DNA of 45,607 bases from Bilophila wadsworthia ATCC 49260 (GCF_000701705.1 NZ_JNJP01000027.1:1-45607); one strand, 5' to 3'. Counted from the stretch's first letter, positions 1 through 7,395 are shown. A program made the numbers and translations. Notes: a model not told the origin generated them from the letters alone.

Positions 1-208
1 GTGGTATCTCCAGCAGCATATATACATGATCCGGGCAGCATTCCGCTTCGAGAATTGTCACTCCTTTCCATTCACAAAGCCTGCGCAATATCTCGCCGAT
101 CTCACGCTTCTTTTCCCCATAGAAAACCTGCCTGCGATATTTGGGGGCAAATACCACATGGTATTTGCAGTTCCATTTTGTGTGGGCTAAACTTTGAACG
201 CCACTCAT
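1..208 (-). CDS. tnpA: IS200/IS605 family transposase TnpA, N-terminal part (cut by window edge)
   Basis: Single-strand-specific HUH transposase of the IS200 group; the family cuts and joins single-stranded element ends through an active-site tyrosine. The visible 69 residues begin MSGVQSLAHTKWNCKYHVVF and continue through the family block APKYRRQVFYG to CPDHVYMLLEIP. The start is fixed by an AAGGAGG sequence 5 to 11 bases upstream. The C-terminal part with the catalytic tyrosine lies outside the window. The metal-binding HUH motif, normally His-hydrophobic-His (usually HVH), reads HVY here, which may impair activity. The call is secure from the N-terminal block; activity is doubtful. Confidence 0.85.
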   Translation of the reverse strand, partial: MSGVQSLAHTKWNCKYHVVFAPKYRRQVFYGEKKREIGEILRRLCEWKGVTILEAECCPDHVYMLLEIP

Positions 209-214
209 TGTGAC

Positions 215-279
215 CTCCTTTTGATTTGTTGCCGCTTGCAGTTGCCAGACCGCAAGCTTTACTAACAAATCAAAAGGAG
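215..279 (-). promoter_or_regulatory. Stem-loop sequestering the tnpA ribosome binding site
   Basis: Bases 215-230 and 264-279 form a perfect 16-bp inverted repeat, with a second 6-bp pair inside (234-239 with 252-257). On the minus-strand transcript one arm contains the AGGAG of the tnpA ribosome binding site, so the folded leader would hide it. In IS200 of enterobacteria such a leader helix is known to repress transposase translation; the same role here is inferred from position. Confidence 0.7.
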
Positions 280-314
280 TTTTTATAACATATGCAAAGC
301 TGTAAGCTTTTCGG

Positions 315-340
315 AACCTCCCGCCTAGCGGGAGGTTTTC
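315..340 (+). terminator. Rho-independent terminator-like hairpin at the IS200 left end
   Basis: Bases 315-324 pair perfectly with 328-337 (10 bp, 3-base loop), and the + strand copy is followed by a T-rich stretch. In IS200 elements a hairpin in this position blocks transcription entering from the flanking DNA, which keeps tnpA expression low. Confidence 0.65.
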
Positions 341-352
341 TTTTTATACAAG

Positions 353-385
353 AAAAACGGGCCGACAGATTGCTCTGTCAGCCCG
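353..385 (-). terminator. Rho-independent terminator, probably the original terminator of tRNA-Leu
   Basis: On the minus strand an 11-bp stem (385-375 with 368-358, one G-U pair) with a 6-base loop is followed directly by five T residues (357-353). It sits about 13 bases beyond the tRNA-Leu 3'-end copy at 398-413, in the orientation expected for a tRNA on the minus strand. That fits the terminator having belonged to tRNA-Leu before an island separated them. Confidence 0.7.
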
Positions 386-397
386 CTTGCTTTCTTA

Positions 398-413
398 TGG
401 TGCGAAGGGGAGA
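398..413 (-). repeat. Candidate attL: imperfect copy of the tRNA-Leu 3' end
   Basis: The bases TGGTGCGAAGGGGAGA match the 3' end of tRNA-Leu at 21,035-21,051 (TGGTGCCGAAGGGGAGA) with one base missing, in the same orientation. Element integration at a tRNA 3' end leaves such a duplicated end at the far side. The match is short and imperfect; the support comes mainly from the adjacent terminator and from the integrase next to the intact tRNA. Confidence 0.5.
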
Positions 414-642
414 ACAGATTGTGAAGTCATCTATTTGTTTTTATTTGAATAAAAAATATTAAAAATTTTTATACCAACGTCCATACCAACAAACTGGATT
501 TATTACCGGAGTTCGACTCTATTTCGGGCACCCCACTATGGTATTTTATAAGCCATTTTTGTCCATATACGTCTATTCTATCCCATTTTTCTGGAAGCTG
601 TAAAAAGCCTTACCACTTAACTTGACACCTATTGATAGTACC
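414..642. other. Non-coding island edge with possible integrase arm sites and a tRNA-like 3' end
   Basis: This AT-rich stretch has no credible gene. It contains two copies of ATACCAAC (471-478 and 483-490); the related TACCAAC occurs at 20,914-20,920 and inverted at 20,771-20,777, near the integrase, so these could be arm-type binding sites. Bases 508-532 (GGAGTTCGACTCTATTTCGG and on to GCACC) resemble the T-arm and acceptor end of a tRNA on the plus strand and may mark an older insertion. Both readings are speculative. Confidence 0.3.
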
Positions 643-901
643 ATGAGTCATAAACAATAAACACCGTAAAATCTTAGAAGCCATATTTGCCGGTCCGGTC
701 AGCCCTGCCATTTCTTGGGCCGACATTGAGGGCGTATTCAAAGGGTACGGTGGTATCATCAAAGAAGGGCGAGGTTCGCGAGTCTGGTTTATTTGGGAAA
801 AACAGGTAGCCGTGTTCCACCGCCCTCACCCGTAGCCCACTACCGATAAGGGCGCGGTCAAATCAGTAAGACGCTTTTTTGCGAATATTAGGATTGAAGC
901 C
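643..901 (+). pseudogene. hicA: HicA-type mRNA interferase toxin, broken by a frameshift and an amber stop
   Basis: Translation from 653 gives NNKHRKILEAIFAGPVS, then GRGSRVWFIW and AVFHRPHP, which is the HicA double-stranded-RNA-binding fold with its GSR and FHRPHP segments. The ATG at 643 runs into TAA after five codons; removing one base near 656 joins MSHK to the HicA frame. After FHRPHP the frame meets TAG (833-835) and then continues as DKGAVKSVRRFFANI, the usual HicA C-terminus, reading without a stop into hicB. HicA toxins cleave mRNA. Two lesions, at the start and at the TAG, make a functional toxin unlikely unless the sequence is wrong. Confidence 0.75.
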
Positions 902-1231
902 ATGAATACACTCACCTATAAAGGCTATCAGGGACGTTTTGAATACGATTCTAATGCCGATATTTTCCACGGCGAAGTCCTGCATCTCAATGACGTCGTG
1001 ACCTTTCAAGGCCGGTCCATTGATGAGCTGAAACAGACGCTTGCGGATTCCGTAGAGGATTATCTAGCGCTTTGTTCTGAAGTAGGCAAAGAACCTGAAA
1101 AGCCGTTTTCTGGCCGATTTAATATTAGGATTTCGCCAGAATTGCATCAAAAAATTGCAAAAAAGGCTGCCGATGCTGGGGTAAGTTTGAATAATTGGGT
1201 TCTTACCAAATTAGAACAAGGCGTTATTTAG
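902..1231 (+). CDS. hicB: HicB-type antitoxin
   Basis: The protein is 109 residues. The N-terminal half (about 1-60) is the HicB partial RNase H-like fold, including the segment GEVLHLNDVVTFQG and the helix DELKQTLADSVEDYLALC. The C-terminal part (FSGRFNIRISPELHQKIAKK and following) is a ribbon-helix-helix DNA-binding domain. It follows the hicA remnant directly. HicB proteins neutralise HicA and repress their own promoter. Here the toxin is broken and the antitoxin intact, so it could remain as an orphan regulator. No strong ribosome binding site is seen, which would fit translation coupled to hicA. Confidence 0.85.
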   Translation: MNTLTYKGYQGRFEYDSNADIFHGEVLHLNDVVTFQGRSIDELKQTLADSVEDYLALCSEVGKEPEKPFSGRFNIRISPELHQKIAKKAADAGVSLNNWVLTKLEQGVI

Positions 1232-1294
1232 GCACAAATGTCAGATCTCATCATACTCGCTTTTATTTAATTTTCACGTAGGAAGAATAGTATA

Positions 1295-2191
1295 ATGTCA
1301 AACGAAATAATTTTTATATCGCCGGGCTGGTGGGAAATGGGGGCCACAATAATTGCAGGTTTATTAACTGCATTTTCAACTTTTGGCGCGGTAATATATA
1401 CTAATAACCGTACAAAAAAAAACAATTGAAAGAACAAGCAGATAATTTTGAAAAAGTACGTAAAGACGAATTTAAACAAAGTAAGTATGTGCTGATAAAA
1501 GTTTCTCTTATGTTGCAAACATTTAGCAACATACTTGATAGATTAATAGTGAATAACGATTATAATAGAATATTACTTTTTTCAGGCGAAGATGGTTTTG
1601 ATTTTTATGATGATTTTAATAAACTATTAAATCAAAAATGTAGAATTTTACAAATTGAGAATAATTCAGATGTAGGAATTAAAGATATTATTGCAACAAC
1701 TAATACTGAGTTAAGGAATCTTGATACTGATTCAGTTTATAGATATTCCACCAAAAATGAAATAAGTTTCTTGCGTAGTTATGAAAAAAATAATGATAAG
1801 ACTAACAAACCAAGAACAATTCAAGAATACCATCGATATGAACAAAAACTCTATTCAAAGTTTATTAAATTTTATATGTAAAATTGAGTATTCGACTCTT
1901 GCTAATCAACGTATTACGTATGCCTATGAAATAGAAATACGTAATGATCGGCGTATTGAAATAAAGAAAGATGGAATTGAATCAATTGTTGATTTTGATG
2001 ATGCAATAGATTTGAATACAAGTATTTTTAGAAATTTACAAGATAGTATTTCAGTAATAGATAGAAGTGATTATAGTTGGGAAAAAATGGGAAAGGCACA
2101 AATGAGAGGTATGATGACTCAATTTTCTCAACAATCTTCTCAAGAGATAAATACTAATACCACACAACCACATGATGAGCATAAATATTAA
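1295..2191 (+). pseudogene. AT-rich gene for a membrane-anchored protein of unknown function, two frame breaks
   Basis: ATG at 1295 follows AGGAAG and begins MSNEIIFISPGWWEMGATII; residues about 10-34 form one membrane segment. The frame stops at 1427-1429, just after nine A residues. The -1 frame (from 1423) then continues with a charged helical stretch (KEQADNFEKVRKDEF) to 1881, and a third frame carries on from about 1868 (ICKIEYSTLANQRITYAYEI) to 2191. Joined, it would be a protein of about 298 residues with an N-terminal membrane anchor and a coiled-coil-like region. The first break falls on A-AAA-AAC. Base composition is far more AT-rich than the neighbours, implying foreign origin. I do not recognise the family. 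Confidence 0.5.
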
Positions 2192-2753
2192 GATCGCTAC
2201 AATATGTCGAGTTCCGAAGAAAACTGATGATGTAGGCAGGCAAGAAAGGTAGTTTTCTGTGTCCATAATTGGCATGTTGGAGCGGTAGACAAAATTATTA
2301 GGTTATAATTGGGTCAGCGGTATCTGTTTTTATAATTGTTGCTTTTTTAGTTATGTACTTGCCCCATCAGCTCTCCTCGAAAAGCTCTGATCAGGATGGC
2401 CTTTTTCATCAGGTCAATCTGATTATACCTTGTCCGACCAAAAAGCAAAATCATGCGCTCTCTTGGAGCCGGTTTTGCCCGCGCCAAGCCGGCTCCGGCG
2501 TACCTGCCGTCGGCCTGCTGCTCCGGTTGCAGCCCTGCGTCGTGTCTTTGAACATGTACCGGGAGCGGCAAAAGGGACTTTGTAGGTACAGCCGTTTGTA
2601 GTTGACACTTGTTTTGTTAGTTAACTATGTAAAAATAAAAGGTAAAAAATTTTAAGAAATTTTTAATACCCTAAAATCTACCCGGCAGAAATTGGGATGA
2701 AAAAATACGTTCCAGAATGATATTGGTCTTTAAAGCCAGCCAATAAAATAGCT
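2192..2753. other. Gene-free stretch with decayed sequence
   Basis: No intact gene is visible. The first part is AT-rich like the preceding gene. Bases about 2,440-2,600 are abruptly GC-rich and read as degenerate coding sequence on the minus strand. The whole stretch looks like a junction of unrelated fragments. Confidence 0.4.
2347..2442 (-). pseudogene. Fragment resembling the C-terminal end of a type I restriction specificity subunit (HsdS)
   Basis: The minus-strand reading ends with MKKAILIRAFRGEL followed by a short tail and stop. HsdS proteins commonly end in a helix of the form KKAILxxAFRGEL just before the C-terminus. Only about 30 residues are recognisable and nothing upstream matches, so this would be a relic. 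The call rests on one short motif. Confidence 0.35.
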
Positions 2754-2789
2754 TGAACGCCCCACCAATAGAAACAGGTGAGGCGTTCA
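2754..2789 (-). terminator. Stem-loop downstream of the MFS gene
   Basis: Bases 2754-2766 pair with 2777-2789 (13 bp, one mismatch). It lies about 50 bases after the stop of the minus-strand MFS gene. The following T run is weak (a few T residues in an AT-rich context), so it is a probable but not ideal terminator. Confidence 0.5.
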
Positions 2790-2839
2790 GGGGGTAGACC
2801 ATATTTAGGATGTTAGAGACGTAACTGTAAGCGAGAGTA

Positions 2840-4048
2840 TTAGCGCATGGATTCCGCCAACTCAGGATATTTTTTCATGAGTGGGGTACATCTATATAAG
2901 CGGGTCGCCCAGAATATGGCCACTGTTGCCGCCGCGAGGCAGATCAGCGCTCCGAAGACGGAATAGTGAATTCCCATTTCGGATATAAACAATCCGCAAA
3001 GTGCTGTGCCGATAGCCGTGCCCGAGTTTGCCGAGGTCAGGAAAAGCCCATTGGCGAACTCGGGCGCTTCAAGAGCGGCGTTGGCTATCATATACTGACT
3101 GTTATTGCTGGAAAGGCCGGTGAGGATGCCAAACAGCAGGACGATTCCCAGCATGGGGGTAAAACTGTCTCCAAGAAGAAACAATGATGCCAGCACAAAG
3201 GCCAGCGCGAAGGGGGTGAGCCTGATCGTCCGGTGAGCATCAACGGCAAGCAGTTTGCCTGCAAGGACATTTCCCACGATATTCGCCGCTCCATAGATGA
3301 AGAGAACAATGCTGATAATGGTAAACGGCAGTTGTGTAACGCTCTTGAGATAGTCCGAAAGATAGCTGAAAAAGCCGAATACGGCGCCGTTTGTGAAAAC
3401 AACGGCGCTCACGGCATACCAGAGAGCGGGCTTTTTCAGCACACGCAATTGTTCCCCATAGGAAAGTCTGCCTGTCACCGGTATGGACGGAATGCAAACG
3501 ATGGTAGCCAAAAACACCATACCGTTCACGGCGGCAAAGAAAAACATTGCCATAGCGTAGGACGTTTCGCTGGCAATAAAGCTGGCGGCGGGAACTCCCA
3601 GCACCATCCCGGCGGAAACTCCGATGAAAACCTTTGCGACCGCTTTGGGCGCGTCTTCTTTGGCAACCGACGTGGCGGCGACAGTAAAGGCCATCGAAAC
3701 ATAGACCGGGTGGAATATTGCCGGGACAGCCCGTGAGACCAGCAGAACAGCAAAGCTCTCCGTAAACATGGAAACGACATTGCTGATGATGAACACGCCA
3801 AGGGCTGACAGCATGACCGTCTTTCGGTCAAACCGTGAAAAAAGCATGGGCGTGATCGGACCGCATACGGCGATCACCAGAGCAAAAATCGTCACCGTCC
3901 ATCCCGCCTCCGGCACCGAGACCTGAAAAGTATCGGCGATCAGGGGCAACATGCCGATGACTCCCATTTCAGTATTCAGGATGCCGAAGACGCCAAAGGT
4001 CAGAATAAGGACAAGCATGCCGCTGCCATCGTTTGTCTTGTTATGCAT
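2840..4048 (-). CDS. MFS transporter, AraJ-like DHA1 family efflux pump
   Basis: The protein is about 402 residues with roughly twelve hydrophobic segments, the length and layout of the DHA1 drug/sugar-efflux group. It contains the loop FSRFDRKTVMLSALG between helices 2 and 3 (the MFS D-R-K/R signature), and SRAVPAIFHPVYVSMAF, typical of AraJ/YdhP-like exporters. The start at 4048 (MHNKTNDGSG) is preferred over the TTG at 4066 because AAAGGAG lies 7 to 8 bases upstream. It is likely a proton-driven exporter in the inner membrane. Its upstream region holds one of three copies of the putative LysR operator, so export of the compound handled by the redox operon is a reasonable guess; the substrate is unknown. 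Confidence 0.85.
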   Translation of the reverse strand: MHNKTNDGSGMLVLILTFGVFGILNTEMGVIGMLPLIADTFQVSVPEAGWTVTIFALVIAVCGPITPMLFSRFDRKTVMLSALGVFIISNVVSMFTESFAVLLVSRAVPAIFHPVYVSMAFTVAATSVAKEDAPKAVAKVFIGVSAGMVLGVPAASFIASETSYAMAMFFFAAVNGMVFLATIVCIPSIPVTGRLSYGEQLRVLKKPALWYAVSAVVFTNGAVFGFFSYLSDYLKSVTQLPFTIISIVLFIYGAANIVGNVLAGKLLAVDAHRTIRLTPFALAFVLASLFLLGDSFTPMLGIVLLFGILTGLSSNNSQYMIANAALEAPEFANGLFLTSANSGTAIGTALCGLFISEMGIHYSVFGALICLAAATVAIFWATRLYRCTPLMKKYPELAESMR

Positions 4049-4062
4049 ATCAAGCTCCTTTT

Positions 4063-4140
4063 TCAAAAGTCCGCTTCAAAGTAGTTGTACGACTTGTTGG
4101 CGTCGTACTCCAAAGTGAGATAATCTTTGTGGATTGTCAT
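4063..4140 (-). CDS. Possible 25-residue leader peptide upstream of the MFS gene
   Basis: An ATG at 4140 opens a 25-codon frame (MTIHKDYLTLEYDANKSYNY and 5 more) that ends at 4063, just before the MFS ribosome binding site. The ATG touches the operator element and has no evident ribosome binding site, so the transcript may start too close to it. It could be a coupled leader peptide, the remnant of a larger gene, or chance. Confidence 0.25.
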   Translation of the reverse strand: MTIHKDYLTLEYDANKSYNYFEADF

Positions 4141-4187
4141 AGCAAATACTTATATTAAATATGATGATATAATTTTTCACAATATCA
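4139..4187 (-). promoter_or_regulatory. Putative LysR operator, copy A (MFS promoter)
   Basis: Bases 4139-4172 match copy B (5449-5482) at about 31 of 34 positions. A second conserved block AATATCA (4181-4187) follows at the same spacing in both. The core GCAAATACTTATAT with AAATA after it also occurs at copy C. Relative to the downstream gene the element has the same orientation in all three places, as expected for the site of a shared activator. Binding by the nearby LysR protein is inferred. Confidence 0.6.
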
Positions 4188-4222
4188 CTAACGCAAGTAT
4201 AGACATCCAATTATGCATAAAA

Positions 4223-4254
4223 AAGCGAAACCGCATCAACATACGGTTTCGCTT
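4223..4254 (-). terminator. Rho-independent terminator of the alpha/beta hydrolase gene
   Basis: On the minus strand an 11-bp perfect stem (4254-4244 with 4233-4223), loop of 10 bases, is followed by a run of T residues. It starts 24 bases beyond the hydrolase stop codon. Confidence 0.8.
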
Positions 4255-4277
4255 CCAGAAAGGGTACAAGTCAGAAT

Positions 4278-5357
4278 CTACAAATTGGACTTGAAGAAAG
4301 CTTCGATTTTATCGAAAGGAATGACATCTATCTTGTCATATAGGTCCGTATGACTGGCATTAGGAATAATCAGTAGTTCCTTGTTCTCGCCCTTGAGCTT
4401 CTTGAAGGTGTCTTCGCTGAAGTAGCGCGAATGGGCCTTTTCGCCGTGGATAAGAAGCACCGCGTTGCGTATCTCGCCCGCGTAGGCCAGCAGCGGCATA
4501 TTCATGAACGAGAGGGAAGAGGTGGCGTTCCACGCTCCGTTGGAATTGATAGAACGGGGATGGAAGCCGCGCTTGGTCTTGTAGTAGTCAAAGTAATCCT
4601 TGACGAACTGCGGTTCATTTCCCTTAAGGGAGGCGGGCAGCCCTGCCTGTGATGGAGCAATGGTTCCAGATTGTGCATCCTTGGTGCGCTGTTCGTTCAG
4701 CTGCCTGCGGGCCTCATAACGTGCGTCGGCGTTCATGGCGTCAAAGTAGCCGTTGGCGTTGACGCGGCTCATGTCGTACATGGTGGAGGCGACCGTCGCC
4801 TTGATGCGAGTATCCATAGCCGCCGCATTCAGCCCCATACCGCCGAAGCCGCAGATGCCGATGATGCCGATGCGCCCCGCATCCACGTTCTCCAGGGTGG
4901 TAAGGAAATCCACCGCCGCGCTGAAATCCTCGGTATTGATGTCGGGGGACGCCACATAGCGCGGTTCGCCACCGCTCTCTCCCGTGTAGGAGGCATCAAA
5001 GGCGAGCGTCAGAAAGCCGCGCTCGGCCATCGTCTGGGCATAGAGGCCGGACGCCTGCTCCTTCACCGCGCCGAAGGGGCCGCTCACGGCGATGGCCGCC
5101 AGCTTGCCTTCGGCCCCCTTGGGCATGTAGAGGTCGCCCGCAAGGGCAATGCCGTAGCGGTTGGTGAAAATCACCTTCCTGTGGTCAACCTTGTCGCTCT
5201 TCGGGAATATCTTGTCCCAGCTTTGTTCCAGCCTCATGGCTTTGCCGTCCTTCGGAATAATGGTGTCAGATGTGCCGTTGCTTGCCGCCCATGCGCTGCC
5301 CGCAAGGGCAGTCATTCCCAGAAAAATCCCCGCCGCCACTTTCTTGCTCATGTTCAT
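4278..5357 (-). CDS. Exported alpha/beta hydrolase (YcjY-like / dienelactone hydrolase superfamily)
   Basis: The 359-residue protein begins with a Sec signal peptide (MNMSKKVAAGIFLGMTALAG, cleavage likely after SAWA at 21-24), so it acts in the periplasm. Residues about 60-350 form an alpha/beta hydrolase: a strand-loop VSGPFGAVKEQ, the acid-side block DASYTGESGG, and the nucleophile elbow GICGFGG with cysteine in the position usually held by serine, as in YcjY-like and dienelactone hydrolases. The late blocks LLIHGEKAHSR and NASHTDLYD supply the expected Asp/Glu and His. The start has GGGGAG 5 bases upstream. It carries its own operator copy and terminator, making it a single-gene unit of the LysR regulon. 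Substrate unknown. Confidence 0.85.
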   Translation of the reverse strand: MNMSKKVAAGIFLGMTALAGSAWAASNGTSDTIIPKDGKAMRLEQSWDKIFPKSDKVDHRKVIFTNRYGIALAGDLYMPKGAEGKLAAIAVSGPFGAVKEQASGLYAQTMAERGFLTLAFDASYTGESGGEPRYVASPDINTEDFSAAVDFLTTLENVDAGRIGIIGICGFGGMGLNAAAMDTRIKATVASTMYDMSRVNANGYFDAMNADARYEARRQLNEQRTKDAQSGTIAPSQAGLPASLKGNEPQFVKDYFDYYKTKRGFHPRSINSNGAWNATSSLSFMNMPLLAYAGEIRNAVLLIHGEKAHSRYFSEDTFKKLKGENKELLIIPNASHTDLYDKIDVIPFDKIEAFFKSNL

Positions 5358-5448
5358 GGTATCTCCCCGGTTTTCAGGTGGACCGGAAAAAAGGACGTTG
5401 GCCGCCTTCCTTCCGACGTTTTTTCCCGTTTACCCTGAGCAATGAATC

Positions 5449-5497
5449 ATGGCAAATACTTATATCAAATATGATGATATAGCTTTAAAGAATATCA
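5449..5497 (-). promoter_or_regulatory. Putative LysR operator, copy B (hydrolase promoter)
   Basis: This element is nearly identical to copy A, including the AATATCA block (5491-5497) at the same distance. It lies about 90 bases upstream of the hydrolase start. On the minus strand it includes TTGATA, a plausible -35 box, so a bound activator would contact RNA polymerase directly. Confidence 0.6.
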
Positions 5498-5577
5498 TTT
5501 TGCGAAAGAAGCGGAACCGCCCGGGGCAGGCCGGAACAAAAACGTCATACTGCCTTCAGGCTCTTCAGGAGGACGGC

Positions 5578-6477
5578 TCAGACCGTTTCTCCGAAAGCCG
5601 CCTGAATTTTCTGAAGAAAGACCTCTGCTGCCGGGGAAAAGACCTGATACTTTTTCCAGACGATGTTCAGCCCCGACTCCAGCCTGGGCTCCAGAAAGCG
5701 GAAACACAGGTGACTGTGTTCCGAAGTGTTGACCAGCCCGTCCAGAGTGACGACATGGCCCACCCCGCTTTCGGCGAGGAGGGCTGCGTTATAGACAAGG
5801 TTGAGCGTCGCCACCACATCCAGCTTTTCAAAATCGTCCTTGAACCACTCGATGAATTCATTTTTTGTCGACGTGCGGCGGATGGCCTGCCGCGAAAGGA
5901 TGAGCGGCTCGCCGAGCAAATCCTGCCGGGTGATGGCCTGCCGTGCGGCCAAGGGGCTGTCCTTGCGCGTGACGACCCCCCAGACGTCCTTTTCAGGCAG
6001 GTTGACGTAGTCGTATTTGGAGAGATCGGCGGGCTGGATCAGGACGCCGAAATCCAGCAGCCCCTTGTCCAGCCGTTCCGCCACGTCTTCCAGATTGCCG
6101 CTGTACAAGTGGATATGAATATTCGGGTAATCCTTCCGCAGCTCGTGGATGACCTCGGCGACATGCCGCATGACGCGCGTTTCTCCGGCTCCGATGTGAA
6201 CATCGCCTTCAACGCTTTCTTCCTTGACGGCAAACTCCGCCTCCGTCTTTTCAATCATGTCCACAACCTCTTCCGCGCGCTTGCGCAGGCGCATCCCGTC
6301 CGGCGTCAAGGAAACGCTGTGGCTGTGCCGCACAAAAAGTTTGGTTCCCAGCTCTTCCTCAAGCTCTTTGATCTGCCGGGAAAGCGTCGGCTGCGTCACA
6401 TGCAGAAAATTCGCCGCCCCCGTCACGCTCCCCTCTCTGGCGACCGCCAGAAAATACCGCAATACCCGTAACTCCAT
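5578..6477 (-). CDS. LysR family transcriptional regulator
   Basis: The 299-residue protein has the standard LysR layout: N-terminal winged helix-turn-helix (about 1-62, with FLAVAREGSVTGAANFLHVT then QPTLSRQIKELEEELG), a linker helix, and a type 2 periplasmic-binding fold from about 90 to 295 that would sense a small molecule. The start is fixed by AAGGAGG 9 to 15 bases upstream. It is divergent from the redox operon, the classical arrangement of a LysR protein and its target, and three near-identical elements in this window mark the likely regulon. In E. coli a different regulator type (YqhC, AraC family) controls an analogous yqhD-dkgA pair. Confidence 0.93.
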   Translation of the reverse strand: MELRVLRYFLAVAREGSVTGAANFLHVTQPTLSRQIKELEEELGTKLFVRHSHSVSLTPDGMRLRKRAEEVVDMIEKTEAEFAVKEESVEGDVHIGAGETRVMRHVAEVIHELRKDYPNIHIHLYSGNLEDVAERLDKGLLDFGVLIQPADLSKYDYVNLPEKDVWGVVTRKDSPLAARQAITRQDLLGEPLILSRQAIRRTSTKNEFIEWFKDDFEKLDVVATLNLVYNAALLAESGVGHVVTLDGLVNTSEHSHLCFRFLEPRLESGLNIVWKKYQVFSPAAEVFLQKIQAAFGETV

Positions 6478-6503
6478 AGCGATGGACCTCCTTGACCGGA
6501 TTG

Positions 6504-6532
6504 ATCGTAGTTTCTTAAGAAATGCCTGTCAA
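6504..6532 (-). promoter_or_regulatory. Sigma-70 promoter of lysR
   Basis: On the minus strand TTGACA (6532-6527) and TACGAT (6509-6504) are separated by 17 bases, with the lysR start 27 bases further. Operator copy C lies immediately upstream of the -35 box, so LysR could also control its own gene. Confidence 0.65.
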
Positions 6533-6543
6533 GCATTTCATAT

Positions 6544-6566
6544 TATTTGATATAAGTATTTGCTAT
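6544..6566 (+). promoter_or_regulatory. Putative LysR operator, copy C (lysR / redox operon divergent region)
   Basis: This stretch, read on the minus strand, shares ATAGCAAATACTTATAT plus AAATA with copy A (one difference in 23 bases). Relative to the plus-strand operon it has the same orientation as copies A and B have to their genes. A T-rich -10-like TATAGA follows at about 6569-6574. Confidence 0.6.
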
Positions 6567-6613
6567 TTATAGAGGGCAATCCTATTTTCCCATCAGACAG
6601 GAGGTGAAAGGGA

Positions 6614-6841
6614 GTGATTGATCCTCGATTTGCGGTAGACCGCAACCTGAATGATGCGGGATGTGACGAAACGACCAAGAAGACTTTTCTGGACTTATGT
6701 TCTCAGGGAAAACTGAAGGAAGGAATCCATCTTCTCCAAAGGCATAGAATGACGCTGCTTGATGATGTTCATGAAGGCCAGAAGAAAATTGACGCCCTCG
6801 ACTTTCTTCTCTTCAAAATGCGGCATGATGCCGACAGATAA
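6614..6841 (+). CDS. Small conserved protein of unknown function, first gene of the redox operon
   Basis: The 75-residue protein starts with GTG behind an AGGAGG/AAGGGAG stretch. It is hydrophilic and helical, with NDAGCDETTKKTFLDLC, then LLQRHRMTLLDDVHEGQKKI and DALDFLLFKM. Small proteins of this shape (an AGC segment followed by a helix with LL-HR and a DxLD-Y/F motif) often accompany regulators and oxidoreductases in gut bacteria, but I know no established function. The short gap to the flavodoxin gene (71 bases) indicates co-transcription. Confidence 0.65.
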   Translation: MIDPRFAVDRNLNDAGCDETTKKTFLDLCSQGKLKEGIHLLQRHRMTLLDDVHEGQKKIDALDFLLFKMRHDADR

Positions 6842-6912
6842 AGCCCATAGTTCACAGAGATACCCTCTTACTCTGTTCAGCAAAACAAAACCATCATTTG
6901 AAGGATAGTGTT

Positions 6913-7395
6913 ATGAATAAAACATTGATTGCGTACTTTTCCTATCAAGGGCACACCCGTCAGCTGGCACAGCACATTCAGAAAGCTACAGACGGGACGT
7001 TGTTTGAAATCAAACCGGCTCAGGCATACCCGGACGATTACGATACCTGCGAGGCCCAGGCCAAAAAGGAAACCCGCGAAGGGTATCAGCCGGAACTGGC
7101 GGAAAAGTGCGACATCGCACCGTACAGTACCATTTTGCTCGGCACGCCCAACTGGTTCAATACGATGGCTCCGCCTGTCGCCGCCTTTCTGGCTGCCCAT
7201 GATTTCACCGGGAAAACCATTCTTCCCTTCTGCACCAACGGCGGGGGAGGAATGGGCCATATCCTGAAGGATGTTAAAAAGTTGGCAAGCGGCGCCGCCG
7301 TACGGGACGGCCTTGAGGTTTACGAAGGCGGTCTGACTGCCGCGGGGGAAAAAACCGCCGCGTGGCTGAAGAAAAACGACCTGGGGAGGAAGTGA
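6913..7395 (+). CDS. Flavodoxin, cytoplasmic
   Basis: The 160-residue protein begins MNKTLIAYFSYQGHTRQLA, the FMN-phosphate-binding loop of flavodoxins (here S-Y-Q-G-H-T-R). Later blocks ILLGTPNWFNTMAPPVAAFL and ILPFCTNGGGGMGHIL form the isoalloxazine-binding loops of the flavodoxin_4 group. The ATG at 6913 follows GAAGGA; an upstream TTG at 6898 is not supported. It would carry electrons for a neighbouring reductase. The stop codon overlaps the start of the nitroreductase gene (TGATG), implying coupled translation. Confidence 0.88.
   Translation: MNKTLIAYFSYQGHTRQLAQHIQKATDGTLFEIKPAQAYPDDYDTCEAQAKKETREGYQPELAEKCDIAPYSTILLGTPNWFNTMAPPVAAFLAAHDFTGKTILPFCTNGGGGMGHILKDVKKLASGAAVRDGLEVYEGGLTAAGEKTAAWLKKNDLGRK

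Larger units (their letters stand above)
1..345 (-). mobile_element. IS200/IS605-type insertion sequence, left end with start of tnpA
   Basis: The segment combines the tnpA 5' part with the two stem-loops typical of IS200 left ends: one covering the tnpA ribosome binding site and one terminator-like hairpin between it and the element edge. The exact left boundary cannot be fixed without an empty-site comparison; the last hairpin ends near base 340. The element lies in the flank outside the tRNA-Leu island rather than within it. Confidence 0.7.

Noticed and set aside
2051..2275. Minus-strand frame with a hydrophobic stretch over the AT-rich gene
   Set aside because: It is a shadow of the helical plus-strand gene and has no ribosome binding site.
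5449..6471. Plus-strand open frame starting at operator B and running across lysR
   Set aside because: The LysR protein on the opposite strand is unmistakable; the frame has no ribosome binding site and a shadow-like composition.
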